This document shows positions 18,382-26,108 of a stretch of DNA of 32,091 bases, in pieces. The notes under the pieces are model-generated. The model had not been told where the DNA came from, searched no databases, and saw only the letters and a program-made list of their open reading frames with translations. How positions within the stretch are numbered: position 1 is the first letter of the stretch; each line of letters opens with the position of its first letter. Origin of the DNA: JABHHG01 sp964419445 (lineage in GTDB: Bacteria > Fidelibacterota > Marinisomatia > SCGC-AAA003-L08 > D37C17); NCBI GenBank assembly GCA_964419445.1, contig CAYQPE010000011.1, forward strand, positions 1 through 32,091. The letters are read 5' to 3'. The translations under genes were made by a program, and so were the position numbers.

Positions 18382-20817
18382 ATGTTAAATATTCGAATAT
18401 GGTTAATTTTTTCTATAATAATAACAAATTTTAATATTGCCTTAGCGTCAACATGGCAAAAAATTGACGAATATGAAGTTGCATCAAATAAACTGGTCAT
18501 AAAGTTTAATGATGCTCCAATCATTGGTGTTGATAGACCTTTTACTAAAAATCACCTTCCTCAATTAAATGACATAATTAGTAAACATAGCAATTTTGAA
18601 ATTCATCCCACCTTTTCATCTATAAAATCTTATAATCCACTTTACATCAAGCATGAACTGCATCAATACTATACCATTGAGTTTGATAATCCCGTTGATT
18701 TAAAATCTGTTCAAACTGAAATAGAAACATTACCAATTATAAATTATTCTGAGTTTAGCTATCAAAAAAGAATTAATACTGTGCCAAATGATGATTACTA
18801 TTCAGATCAATGGGCATTAAATAATACGGGGCAAGCAGATGCCTATTATGGTGGAAATGTAGGAACGCCAGGATGTGATATTGGGGCAGAAGATGCTTGG
18901 GATGTTACCACAGGGGATGATGAAACCATAATTGCAATATTAGATACTGGGGTAAATTCTCACGAAGAATTTACTGGACGTCTCCTGCAAGGATATGATT
19001 TTATTGGAAATGACAACTCTCCTACAGATGGGAATGGCCATGGTACTGCCTGTGCCGGAATTGCTGCTGCAAAAGGCAATAATAATATGGGCATTGCAGG
19101 TATTTGCTGGGATTGTCTGATTCTTCCAGTAAAAATTATGTCAGATGATGGTTTTGGTGAAGATACTGAAATTGCAGATGGCGTAGTTTGGTCATCAGAT
19201 AATGGTGCAGATGTTATTAGTATGAGTTTAGGTGGAGGTGCTTTTGTATCCTATTTTGATAATGCAATTAATTATGCTACAGAGAATGGAACTACTGTTT
19301 TTGCAGCATCAGGAAACGATAACGCAAGTACAGTGAGCTATCCTGCAAATTATGATAATTGCATTTCTGTGGGTGCGCTCTCTCCTTGTAATGAACGAAA
19401 AGACTACTCATCCTGTGATAATGAAAACTATTGGGGAAGTAACTATGGAAATGGGTTGGATTTTGTTGCTCCGGGTGTAAGAATCCACACTACCAGTAAT
19501 AATGGTGGATATACTTCCACTTTTAATGGAACGTCATCTGCATGCCCACATGCTGCAGGAGTTGCAGGATTAGTATTATCTTTAGATTCAGAACTTACTC
19601 CAGAAGCCGTGCGTACTATCATGCAAATAAGTTCAGTGGATATTCAAAATGATGGATATGATTTAGAAACGGGTTGGGGGCGAATAAATGCATTCTACGC
19701 ACTTGCAACAATTGTGGGGGGACCTGAAATTTCTGTAGCTCCAAATGAAGTTAATGTGGAATTGGGTATTGTTGAAAACCATGAAGAAATGCTAACAGTA
19801 ACAAATACTGGACAGATGGACCTTAGCATAAATATTGACCCCTTTGGCTATGACTGGAAAGACCAATCACAAGCAGATGTTAGCTATGAATGGATTGATA
19901 TTAGCAACGATAATTCTACCCTTACTTTCTCTCATAATGATGAAGCCGCTGACCAAACCATAAACCTCCCTTTTAACTTTTATTATTATGATTCATATTA
20001 TTCATCCTTAATTGTAAATGCAAATGGGTGGATAGGATTGGGTTCAGATAATAATGCTTGGGAAAACACTGTATTGCCAAATGGGGAATCTCCTTTAAAT
20101 GCCATCTTCCCTTTTTGGGATGATTTGAACCCCATTAATGAATCAAACAGTACAAATATGGATGGATATGTTCGCTATCATGTAAATTCAGAGCGAGCCG
20201 TGATTTGGTTTGATAATGTGCGTAGGTGGACTGGTGGAAGCGACATGGATGGATATTTTGATTTTCAGGCTGTTCTACATCCAAATGGAGATATAAAATT
20301 TAATTATCGAAGTATGAGTGGGGATTTAAATTCTTCAACTATTGGGATTCAAAATAGTGATGGTAGTTCTGGTCTAAGTGTAGTTGTAAACCAAGACTAT
20401 ATGACGAATAACTCAAGTATTGAAATTAAAGGAAAGCCATCTTGGTTATCAGTGTCACCACTCAATTTGGATATTCAACCATCTGCTTCAGAAATTATTT
20501 CCTTAGCTTTTGATACTTCAAATCTTACTGATGGCTATTATAGTTATGACCTAAAATTAAGCACCAATGACTTTCATCAATCCTTTGTAAATATTCCAGT
20601 AAATTTAACCATTCTGGACTCACCTTGTGGTGATCAGGAAATTGGTGATTTAAACAATGATGGTGTGTGGAATGTAATTGACATCGTGCATATTGTAAAC
20701 ATTATTCTAGATGGGCCCACAAATGATTGTGATAATTTGATTGGAGACCTCAACGAAGATGGTGAGGTCAATGTTGTTGATATAATTCTCGTCTTGAATA
20801 TTATATTAGACGAGTAA
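18382..20817 (+). CDS. Secreted subtilisin-like serine protease (S8) with C-terminal dockerin
   Basis: The 811-residue protein has a signal peptide (about 1-23), an inhibitor-like propeptide (about 35-130) and a peptidase S8 domain with Asp188 in AILDTG, His220 in GNGHGTACAG, oxyanion Asn312 in AASGND and Ser385 in GTSSACPH, so the triad is complete. A beta-sandwich segment follows (VTNTGQMDLSI), then a region with VNANGWIGLG and FPFWDDLN resembling a NIDO-like fold (tentative), a second sandwich, and a C-terminal dockerin pair (GDLNNDGVWNVIDIV, GDLNEDGEVNVVDII). AAGGGAG supports the ATG. It likely degrades extracellular protein while held at the surface by the dockerin-like tail. Its partner cohesin or sorting system is not in view. 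It ends one base before the convergent desaturase gene. Confidence 0.93.
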   Translation: MLNIRIWLIFSIIITNFNIALASTWQKIDEYEVASNKLVIKFNDAPIIGVDRPFTKNHLPQLNDIISKHSNFEIHPTFSSIKSYNPLYIKHELHQYYTIEFDNPVDLKSVQTEIETLPIINYSEFSYQKRINTVPNDDYYSDQWALNNTGQADAYYGGNVGTPGCDIGAEDAWDVTTGDDETIIAILDTGVNSHEEFTGRLLQGYDFIGNDNSPTDGNGHGTACAGIAAAKGNNNMGIAGICWDCLILPVKIMSDDGFGEDTEIADGVVWSSDNGADVISMSLGGGAFVSYFDNAINYATENGTTVFAASGNDNASTVSYPANYDNCISVGALSPCNERKDYSSCDNENYWGSNYGNGLDFVAPGVRIHTTSNNGGYTSTFNGTSSACPHAAGVAGLVLSLDSELTPEAVRTIMQISSVDIQNDGYDLETGWGRINAFYALATIVGGPEISVAPNEVNVELGIVENHEEMLTVTNTGQMDLSINIDPFGYDWKDQSQADVSYEWIDISNDNSTLTFSHNDEAADQTINLPFNFYYYDSYYSSLIVNANGWIGLGSDNNAWENTVLPNGESPLNAIFPFWDDLNPINESNSTNMDGYVRYHVNSERAVIWFDNVRRWTGGSDMDGYFDFQAVLHPNGDIKFNYRSMSGDLNSSTIGIQNSDGSSGLSVVVNQDYMTNNSSIEIKGKPSWLSVSPLNLDIQPSASEIISLAFDTSNLTDGYYSYDLKLSTNDFHQSFVNIPVNLTILDSPCGDQEIGDLNNDGVWNVIDIVHIVNIILDGPTNDCDNLIGDLNEDGEVNVVDIILVLNIILDE

Positions 20818-20818
20818 T

Positions 20819-21949
20819 CTATCCTTGAATATAGTTTCCACTTTTTAAACTCATCAATAAAATAGAGAGTGCATTTAATGTTGATGCATATTCCATACGT
20901 AACATTTTACGTTTTTGTTTCATTGCGGCTTTTTGGAATTTGTCTTTAAATCCAACTTCCTTCAACGCTTTGAATTCTTTATCAAACTCATGCCACGCAT
21001 CATAAATCTTTCGTGATTGCTCTTGTACTTCTTTTACTTTTACTTGATAAAGCGCTTGAACTTTTTCGGGAACTTGAGGGTATTGCAATTGGAAACTATC
21101 TTTTAAACCATTGAACCGTGCACGTAGGATTTTATATTCCTCTACCTTACGAATATCAGTAGTTAATTTAAAGAACGATAAAAACTTAATAGCCCATTTC
21201 CCTGGATCAAAATCATACCACCGAATACCGTTTCGATAATCCCACTGAAATTTATGGTGGAAATTATGGAATCCTTCTCCAAAAGTAAAAAATGCCACCC
21301 ACCAAGAATCACGAGCCGTACTTTCTGGTTCAAATGTGCGCTTTCCTGCAAAATGACATAGGGAGTTGATAAAAAATGTAAAATGGTGTACAAAGGTTAC
21401 CCGAAGGAATCCACCCCATAACAAGCCACCTAATGGCCGTCCGTATAAATAACCCAAATACATCGGAAAAATAAAAGATAGGCCAATTCCAATTAACCAA
21501 TAATATTTATATTGAAATATAACAATTGGATTTTTCTCCAAATCATGAACCCCTTTAATATCAGTGGGTTTATCTTCAATTATCCATCCAATATGTGCGT
21601 GGAAAAATCCTTTTGTAATACTATACGGATCTTCATCAGTGTCTAATTTATTATGATGAATCCTATGGTCAGAGCTCCATTTTAAGATTGTATTTTGGAG
21701 AGCTGCAGAACCACAAAGCATGGCAATAAATTGAACCACAGGATGAGCTTTAAAACTTCGATGAGCAAATAATCGATGATAACCAAAAGTAATACCCATT
21801 CCAGCTAACCACCATCCAGAAATTAATATTACAGGTTCTTGCCAAACAATACCATTGAAATAAATATACGCTGCTGTACCAAAAATTCCTACCAGTGGAA
21901 TCATTGTCAATACAAACACCATTGCCCAGTTATATTTTTTGTTTGCCAT
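20819..21949 (-). CDS. Acyl-CoA (delta-9 type) fatty acid desaturase
   Basis: This membrane di-iron oxygenase introduces a double bond into acyl chains. All three histidine boxes are present: HRLFAH (58-63), HRIHH (95-99) and FHNFHH (His228, 231, 232), the order of stearoyl-CoA desaturases such as DesC/Ole1. Four hydrophobic segments flank them. The 376 residues exceed the usual bacterial core by a charged, probably helical tail of about 110 residues (from about 265) that is rich in Lys, Glu and Gln and has no motif I recognise. It is monocistronic: convergent to the subtilase with one base between stops, and divergent from the CYTH gene across 92 bp. An oxygen requirement for the reaction implies aerobic or microaerobic life. 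Confidence 0.93.
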   Translation of the reverse strand: MANKKYNWAMVFVLTMIPLVGIFGTAAYIYFNGIVWQEPVILISGWWLAGMGITFGYHRLFAHRSFKAHPVVQFIAMLCGSAALQNTILKWSSDHRIHHNKLDTDEDPYSITKGFFHAHIGWIIEDKPTDIKGVHDLEKNPIVIFQYKYYWLIGIGLSFIFPMYLGYLYGRPLGGLLWGGFLRVTFVHHFTFFINSLCHFAGKRTFEPESTARDSWWVAFFTFGEGFHNFHHKFQWDYRNGIRWYDFDPGKWAIKFLSFFKLTTDIRKVEEYKILRARFNGLKDSFQLQYPQVPEKVQALYQVKVKEVQEQSRKIYDAWHEFDKEFKALKEVGFKDKFQKAAMKQKRKMLRMEYASTLNALSILLMSLKSGNYIQG

Positions 21950-22041
21950 TTTTTCTCCTAAATACAGCCCTAAGTTTACATATAATTATTTACAGAAGCC
22001 TAAATCCTTCTTAATTTTAGTATGTAACAATATTTTACCAA

Positions 22042-22521
22042 ATGGCTAAAGAAATAGAGAAAAAGTTTTTAATAACCTCAGATGTATTCAAATCATTGGC
22101 ATCGCCATTGTTTTGTAAACAGGGATATTTTCAACAAAATTCAGAACCCTTAGTTCGAATCAGAGTTATGGGAGAAAAAGCATTTATAACCATTAAGGGC
22201 GAAAATGAAGGAATTACACGATCTGAGTTTGAATATGAAATCCCCATTGAAGATGCTGAATATTTACTTCAACAATTTTGTACTTCGCTTATTGAAAAAA
22301 AACGATATCATATTCACCATCATGGTTTTTTGTGGGAGGTAGATGAATTTTTAGGAGATAACTCAGGGCTTGTGGTTGCTGAAATTGAGTTAGAAAATGA
22401 ATATCAAACCTTTGATATTCCAAAATGGGTTGGTGCTGAAGTTTCTACCGATGAAAAATATTATAATTATAATCTATTAACACATCCATTTAAAGATTGG
22501 GAAAATGAAAATGAAATATAA
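22042..22521 (+). CDS. CYTH-domain protein (triphosphate tunnel metalloenzyme)
   Basis: The 159-residue protein starts MAKEIEKKFLI, giving the ExExK metal-binding signature (Glu4, Glu6, Lys8) of the CYTH fold. Alternating charged strands follow, such as LVRIRVMGEKAFITIKG and RSEFEYEIP, as in the eight-stranded tunnel of single-domain members like those of Nitrosomonas and Clostridium thermocellum. Those enzymes hydrolyse tripolyphosphate or nucleoside triphosphates; class IV adenylate cyclases share the fold, so cyclase activity cannot be excluded. Its last 17 bp overlap the start of proC, so the two are co-expressed, though no known metabolic link exists. Confidence 0.92.
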   Translation: MAKEIEKKFLITSDVFKSLASPLFCKQGYFQQNSEPLVRIRVMGEKAFITIKGENEGITRSEFEYEIPIEDAEYLLQQFCTSLIEKKRYHIHHHGFLWEVDEFLGDNSGLVVAEIELENEYQTFDIPKWVGAEVSTDEKYYNYNLLTHPFKDWENENEI

Positions 22522-23311
22522 AATATCAATTATAGGCTGTGGAAACATTGGTTCTGCAATGGCACAAGGATTTGTAAAATCAAAATCTGTTGATCCTAAA
22601 AATATTATATTAACCACTCGAAAGCACCAAAACCTTCATCATTTTCAGTCCAGTGGTTTTGTGATTACATCTGACAATTGCGAAGCGGTAAAACGGTCTG
22701 AATTTGTAATCATCGCCGTAGCCCCTGCACAAATTGTGTCTGTGTTAAAGGAAATTAATAGCAGTTTGCAAGATAATCAAATTTTGATTTCTGTAGTTTC
22801 TGGGGTAGATATTGCACAAATGAGAAAGCATATATCCTCACAAATTCCTATAATTCGCGCCATGCCTAATACTGCTGCAACTCTGTGTGAATCTATGACA
22901 TGCATTACTGGTGGAAATGAAGAAGAAATCAGTGCATGTGAAAAATTATTTAATCTAATTGGTACTACAATCCGTATTGATGAAGATAAAATGGCATCTG
23001 CAACAGCATTGGGTGCATGTGGTATTGCTTTCTTTTTACGAGCAATTCGTGCAGCATCTCAAGGGGGCATTGAAATTGGATTTCACTCAGATGAAGCATT
23101 CATCATTGCATCACAAACTGCTCGGGGTGCTGCCACATTACTCTTACAAAATAATAATCATCCAGAATCAGAGATTGATAAAGTTACCACTCCACAAGGT
23201 GCCACTATTTCAGGGTTAAATGAAATGGAGCATCAAGGATTTAGTTCTGCGATGATTCGAGGGATAACTACATCTACGAATAAAATAAGCCGATTATTCC
23301 AAAAAGATTAA
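22505..23311 (+). CDS. proC: Pyrroline-5-carboxylate reductase
   Basis: The enzyme reduces pyrroline-5-carboxylate to proline with NAD(P)H. The 268 residues carry the Rossmann motif IGCGNIGSAMA near residue 9, IIRAMPNTAA near 119, and the signature half TALGACGIAFFLRAI through ASQTARGAATLL, ending with KVTTPQGATISGL. Length matches the family (about 270). Two start codons are possible, ATG at 22505 and 22511, two codons apart; both lie inside the CYTH gene. Its stop overlaps the stop of the convergent aminotransferase within a TTAA palindrome. proA and proB are not in the window. Confidence 0.95.
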   Translation: MKMKYKISIIGCGNIGSAMAQGFVKSKSVDPKNIILTTRKHQNLHHFQSSGFVITSDNCEAVKRSEFVIIAVAPAQIVSVLKEINSSLQDNQILISVVSGVDIAQMRKHISSQIPIIRAMPNTAATLCESMTCITGGNEEEISACEKLFNLIGTTIRIDEDKMASATALGACGIAFFLRAIRAASQGGIEIGFHSDEAFIIASQTARGAATLLLQNNNHPESEIDKVTTPQGATISGLNEMEHQGFSSAMIRGITTSTNKISRLFQKD

Positions 23312-24420
23312 GCTAAAATTTGCTGTAAAGCAGACACCAATCGTTGGACATTTTGGGGATGTGCTGAATGCCCCATCAAACCAATTCGCCAAACTTTTCC
23401 AGCAAAAATACCGAGTCCACCACCAATTTCAATTTTATGATCATTAAGTAAAACTGAGCGAACATCTGCATCTTCTACCCCTTGAGGCACTTCTACAGCG
23501 TTGAGCATAGGAAGTCTAAATGGCTTATCAACAACAAATTTCAGACCGATTCCTTCTAACTCATTTACAAGCATGTGATGCATTTCAGTATGACGATTAT
23601 AGACATTTTCCAAACCTTCATCCATAGCATCATACAATGCCTGATATAAACCGTAGAGCATATTAATGGGAGCCGTATGATGATATACCCGTGTATTCCC
23701 TGACCAATAATTAGCAATCATACTTAAATCTAAATACCAATTAGGTACTTTATTTTTTCTTTGTTGTAATTTATTGATCGCAGCATCTGAAAACGAAATG
23801 GGCGATAATCCAGGTGGACAAGACAAACACTTTTGCGTACCAGTATATAAAGCATCAATATTCCATTCATCCATTTTTACAGGCATTCCTCCAACTGATG
23901 TAACGGCATCAATTAAATATAATGCTCCATTTTCTTTTACGAGTTCACCCACCTTTTTTACAGGATTTAATACACCTGTAGATGTTTCTGCATGAACCAT
24001 TGCAACCATATCATATTTCTGTTGAGATAGTTTGGTTTTTACTTCATCTGGAATAACAGGAGATCCCCACGGGAATTCAATGGCATCAACATTTGCCCCA
24101 AGTCGTTGAGCTACATCTTGCATTCTTAATCCAAACACACCATTGATAAGAATAAGAACATTATCTCCCTCCTCAACTAGGTTTACAAAACAAGTTTCCA
24201 TACCTGCAGATCCTGTGCCAGACATCGGTACTGTCAATTCATTTTTTGTATTTAATACAGATTGGAGTTGAACCTTTATCTCATCCATTATCTGGATGAA
24301 TTGAGGATCTAAATGGCCCAAGGTTGGTTGTTTTAATGCTGTATAAATATTGGGGGAAACTGTGGAAGGGCCTGGCCCCATCAACAACATATCATTAATT
24401 TGAGATAATAAATTTGACAT
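23308..24420 (-). CDS. Class V aminotransferase, alanine/serine-glyoxylate type
   Basis: The 370-residue PLP enzyme begins with LLMGPGPSTVSP, the mark of the alanine-glyoxylate/serine-glyoxylate aminotransferase group. SGTGSAGMET (67-76) binds the PLP phosphate, Asp171 in LIDAVTSVGG pairs with the pyridine nitrogen, and Lys197 in GTQKCLSCPPG is the Schiff-base lysine. The expected reaction is amino-group transfer to glyoxylate, giving glycine. The context is supportive: it is coupled by a one-base overlap (TAATG) to a regulator that faces the glyoxylate-shunt genes. Other group members use phosphonoacetate-type or hydrogenase-linked substrates, so the exact amino donor is open. Confidence 0.9.
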   Translation of the reverse strand: MSNLLSQINDMLLMGPGPSTVSPNIYTALKQPTLGHLDPQFIQIMDEIKVQLQSVLNTKNELTVPMSGTGSAGMETCFVNLVEEGDNVLILINGVFGLRMQDVAQRLGANVDAIEFPWGSPVIPDEVKTKLSQQKYDMVAMVHAETSTGVLNPVKKVGELVKENGALYLIDAVTSVGGMPVKMDEWNIDALYTGTQKCLSCPPGLSPISFSDAAINKLQQRKNKVPNWYLDLSMIANYWSGNTRVYHHTAPINMLYGLYQALYDAMDEGLENVYNRHTEMHHMLVNELEGIGLKFVVDKPFRLPMLNAVEVPQGVEDADVRSVLLNDHKIEIGGGLGIFAGKVWRIGLMGHSAHPQNVQRLVSALQQILA

Positions 24421-25991
24421 TATTTTTCCTCTTTACTTAAAATTTCATCTTTAATTTCATTCATCCAAGATATTTTGGATTTTTCAGGAGATTTACCACA
24501 TAATTCCAATCGGGGACAACTGGTGCTACGAGGACAAATGATATTTACTGGATTATTTGCCCCTTTAGTTACCCATGAAATATTTAACACTCTACCTACT
24601 TTTTCTAATTCATTTTTTATATGATCTGGCATTAAAGTAGCACCATCAGTATTAATACAAATATCTGATACTTCTTCCATGTAAGTTTCTACATCTATTC
24701 CTTGTGATTCTAACGCCGGAATTAAATCGATTCCCACCATGACTACATGTGAGTTTTCGGAAGCATCCTTTGTTTTTAATGCTGTAGATGCATATAAACG
24801 AGAAAGATTTCCATCCTTCATCAATGAAATTTGAGTAATGGGTTTTTGCAATCGCAAATTACTTATGAGTTTAAAAATATCCCATTGATTACAGGGGTCT
24901 GTAACTAACCTCATGTTTCCCCATGGAATAGAGATACCATTTCCTCGATACACAGCACGCAAATATCCAGGAGGATAGGCATCAAAATAATGCCAGTGCT
25001 TATATGTTGAAACTGCCGTCATCCGTCGCATGATTACTGCAGGAGTTAATCCTAATTTTTCGTATGAATAAATATTATAGGATTCTCTATTTAAAAAATG
25101 GCGAAATGGTAATTTGGGGCAAAGTAGTGCCCCTGCAAAAAAGCTAGATTCAAAATCTCTCCATGCATACAATATATCCTCTTGTTGTACATTCCCAGAT
25201 TTATGTTTAAATGGACGAGGGGATCCACCCAATTCACCTCCAGTTGCATGACTTGATAAAATCCCATCACCATTATGTAAAACTTTATGTCCAATCATTG
25301 AGGCTAAATCATACTTCAGTCTGGCTGGCTCTGCTTTAAGTGATTCATTTAAATAAATGATATTGGGAGAATCAAAGAAAGATCTAAACATAGTCTTAAT
25401 ATCACGCCCTGCATCATCTCGTGTAGTAAATGTATCTTTGTTAAACCACTTTATTTTCAGCCCTTGTCGAATACTTAGCTTTAACAAATCATCTACAGAA
25501 AGAAGAAGTTTCTTTTTCCCCACCTCGTCCGCAGCACGTTCTAAATCTGGAAATTGGTTTTGATGTTTCTCTTGATATGCACGGATTAAAATATGTGCAA
25601 ATTGGCGACCAGATGTACCGCTTTGTGTAAGCATTGCAGGGATCGCCAGTTCTAATATTTCTTTAGAAAAAAGGAAATTAGGTTCTAAGGACATTAACTC
25701 TAATCCTGGTAGTGAACTACTTATTTTCTGAACGGGTTCAGACTGAATAGATTCATCTAAGAACCATTCCATGTCTTTTTGAAAAACATCAGCAAATAAT
25801 TTTAATAACTTTTCTGACGGGATTCTTTTACCCGTTTCAATTAAACTTAAATAAGAAACTGATGGAGCCAATTCTGTGTCAATTTGAATACACCGGACTG
25901 ATAGATCCTCTAAAGTTAGACCATGAATCTTTCGCAATGACTTTATTTTAGTGCCTAAAAAGTGTGCTTTTCGAGATAATCTTGTTGCCAT
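24420..25991 (-). CDS. ScfR-type XRE regulator (RamB/PrpR-like)
   Basis: The 523-residue protein has an N-terminal XRE helix-turn-helix (about 10-75, with APSVSYLSLIETGKRIPS as the recognition region). A central domain related to ImmA/IrrE follows (IIYLNESLKAEPARLKYDLASMIGHKVLH), with the peptidase HExxH degenerate, and then a long DUF2083-like C-terminal part. VTDPCNQW and a final CPRSTSCPRLELC cluster resemble the cysteine-bearing region of mycobacterial PrpR, reported to hold an iron-sulfur cluster. RamB and PrpR control isocitrate lyase and acetate or propionate genes. Here the gene is divergent from aceBA and co-transcribed with a glyoxylate aminotransferase, so control of glyoxylate flux in response to an acyl-CoA is a sound inference. 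Confidence 0.88.
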   Translation of the reverse strand: MATRLSRKAHFLGTKIKSLRKIHGLTLEDLSVRCIQIDTELAPSVSYLSLIETGKRIPSEKLLKLFADVFQKDMEWFLDESIQSEPVQKISSSLPGLELMSLEPNFLFSKEILELAIPAMLTQSGTSGRQFAHILIRAYQEKHQNQFPDLERAADEVGKKKLLLSVDDLLKLSIRQGLKIKWFNKDTFTTRDDAGRDIKTMFRSFFDSPNIIYLNESLKAEPARLKYDLASMIGHKVLHNGDGILSSHATGGELGGSPRPFKHKSGNVQQEDILYAWRDFESSFFAGALLCPKLPFRHFLNRESYNIYSYEKLGLTPAVIMRRMTAVSTYKHWHYFDAYPPGYLRAVYRGNGISIPWGNMRLVTDPCNQWDIFKLISNLRLQKPITQISLMKDGNLSRLYASTALKTKDASENSHVVMVGIDLIPALESQGIDVETYMEEVSDICINTDGATLMPDHIKNELEKVGRVLNISWVTKGANNPVNIICPRSTSCPRLELCGKSPEKSKISWMNEIKDEILSKEEK

Positions 25992-26000
25992 ATTTTAATT

Positions 26001-26039
26001 TTGTAAAATTTACATTGTAAAATTTTTCTTGTAAAATTT
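26001..26039. promoter_or_regulatory. Three direct repeats, candidate operator of the ScfR regulator
   Basis: TTGTAAAATTT occurs three times without a mismatch, at 26001-26011, 26015-26025 and 26029-26039, an exact 14-bp period. Bases between copies differ. The first copy begins 10 bp before the regulator start codon, so binding would block the regulator's own gene and could also control aceBA. The core TTTTGTAAAA resembles the TTTGCAAA-type sites I recall for RamB and PrpR. Confidence 0.6.
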
Positions 26040-26070
26040 ATTACTTTTTATAAATTTAATCATAATAATA

Positions 26071-26083
26071 TTTGCTGGGCAAA
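26071..26083. promoter_or_regulatory. Inverted repeat TTTGC-TGG-GCAAA in the aceB leader
   Basis: A perfect 5-bp inverted repeat ends 25 bp before the aceB start codon. Its arms resemble half sites of RamB/PrpR-type operators. It could be a second regulator site, but arms this short may arise by chance in AT-rich DNA. Confidence 0.3.
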
Positions 26084-26108
26084 AACCATAATTTTGAAAA
26101 GGAAACGT

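Noticed and set aside
16331..20817. Cellulosome-type system
   Set aside because: Dockerin-like loops are present but no cohesin, scaffoldin or cellulase is seen, and such loops are widespread in secreted proteins of non-cellulosomal marine bacteria.
26001..26039. CRISPR-like array
   Set aside because: Repeats of 11 bp with 3-bp spacers are far too short; an operator is a better reading.
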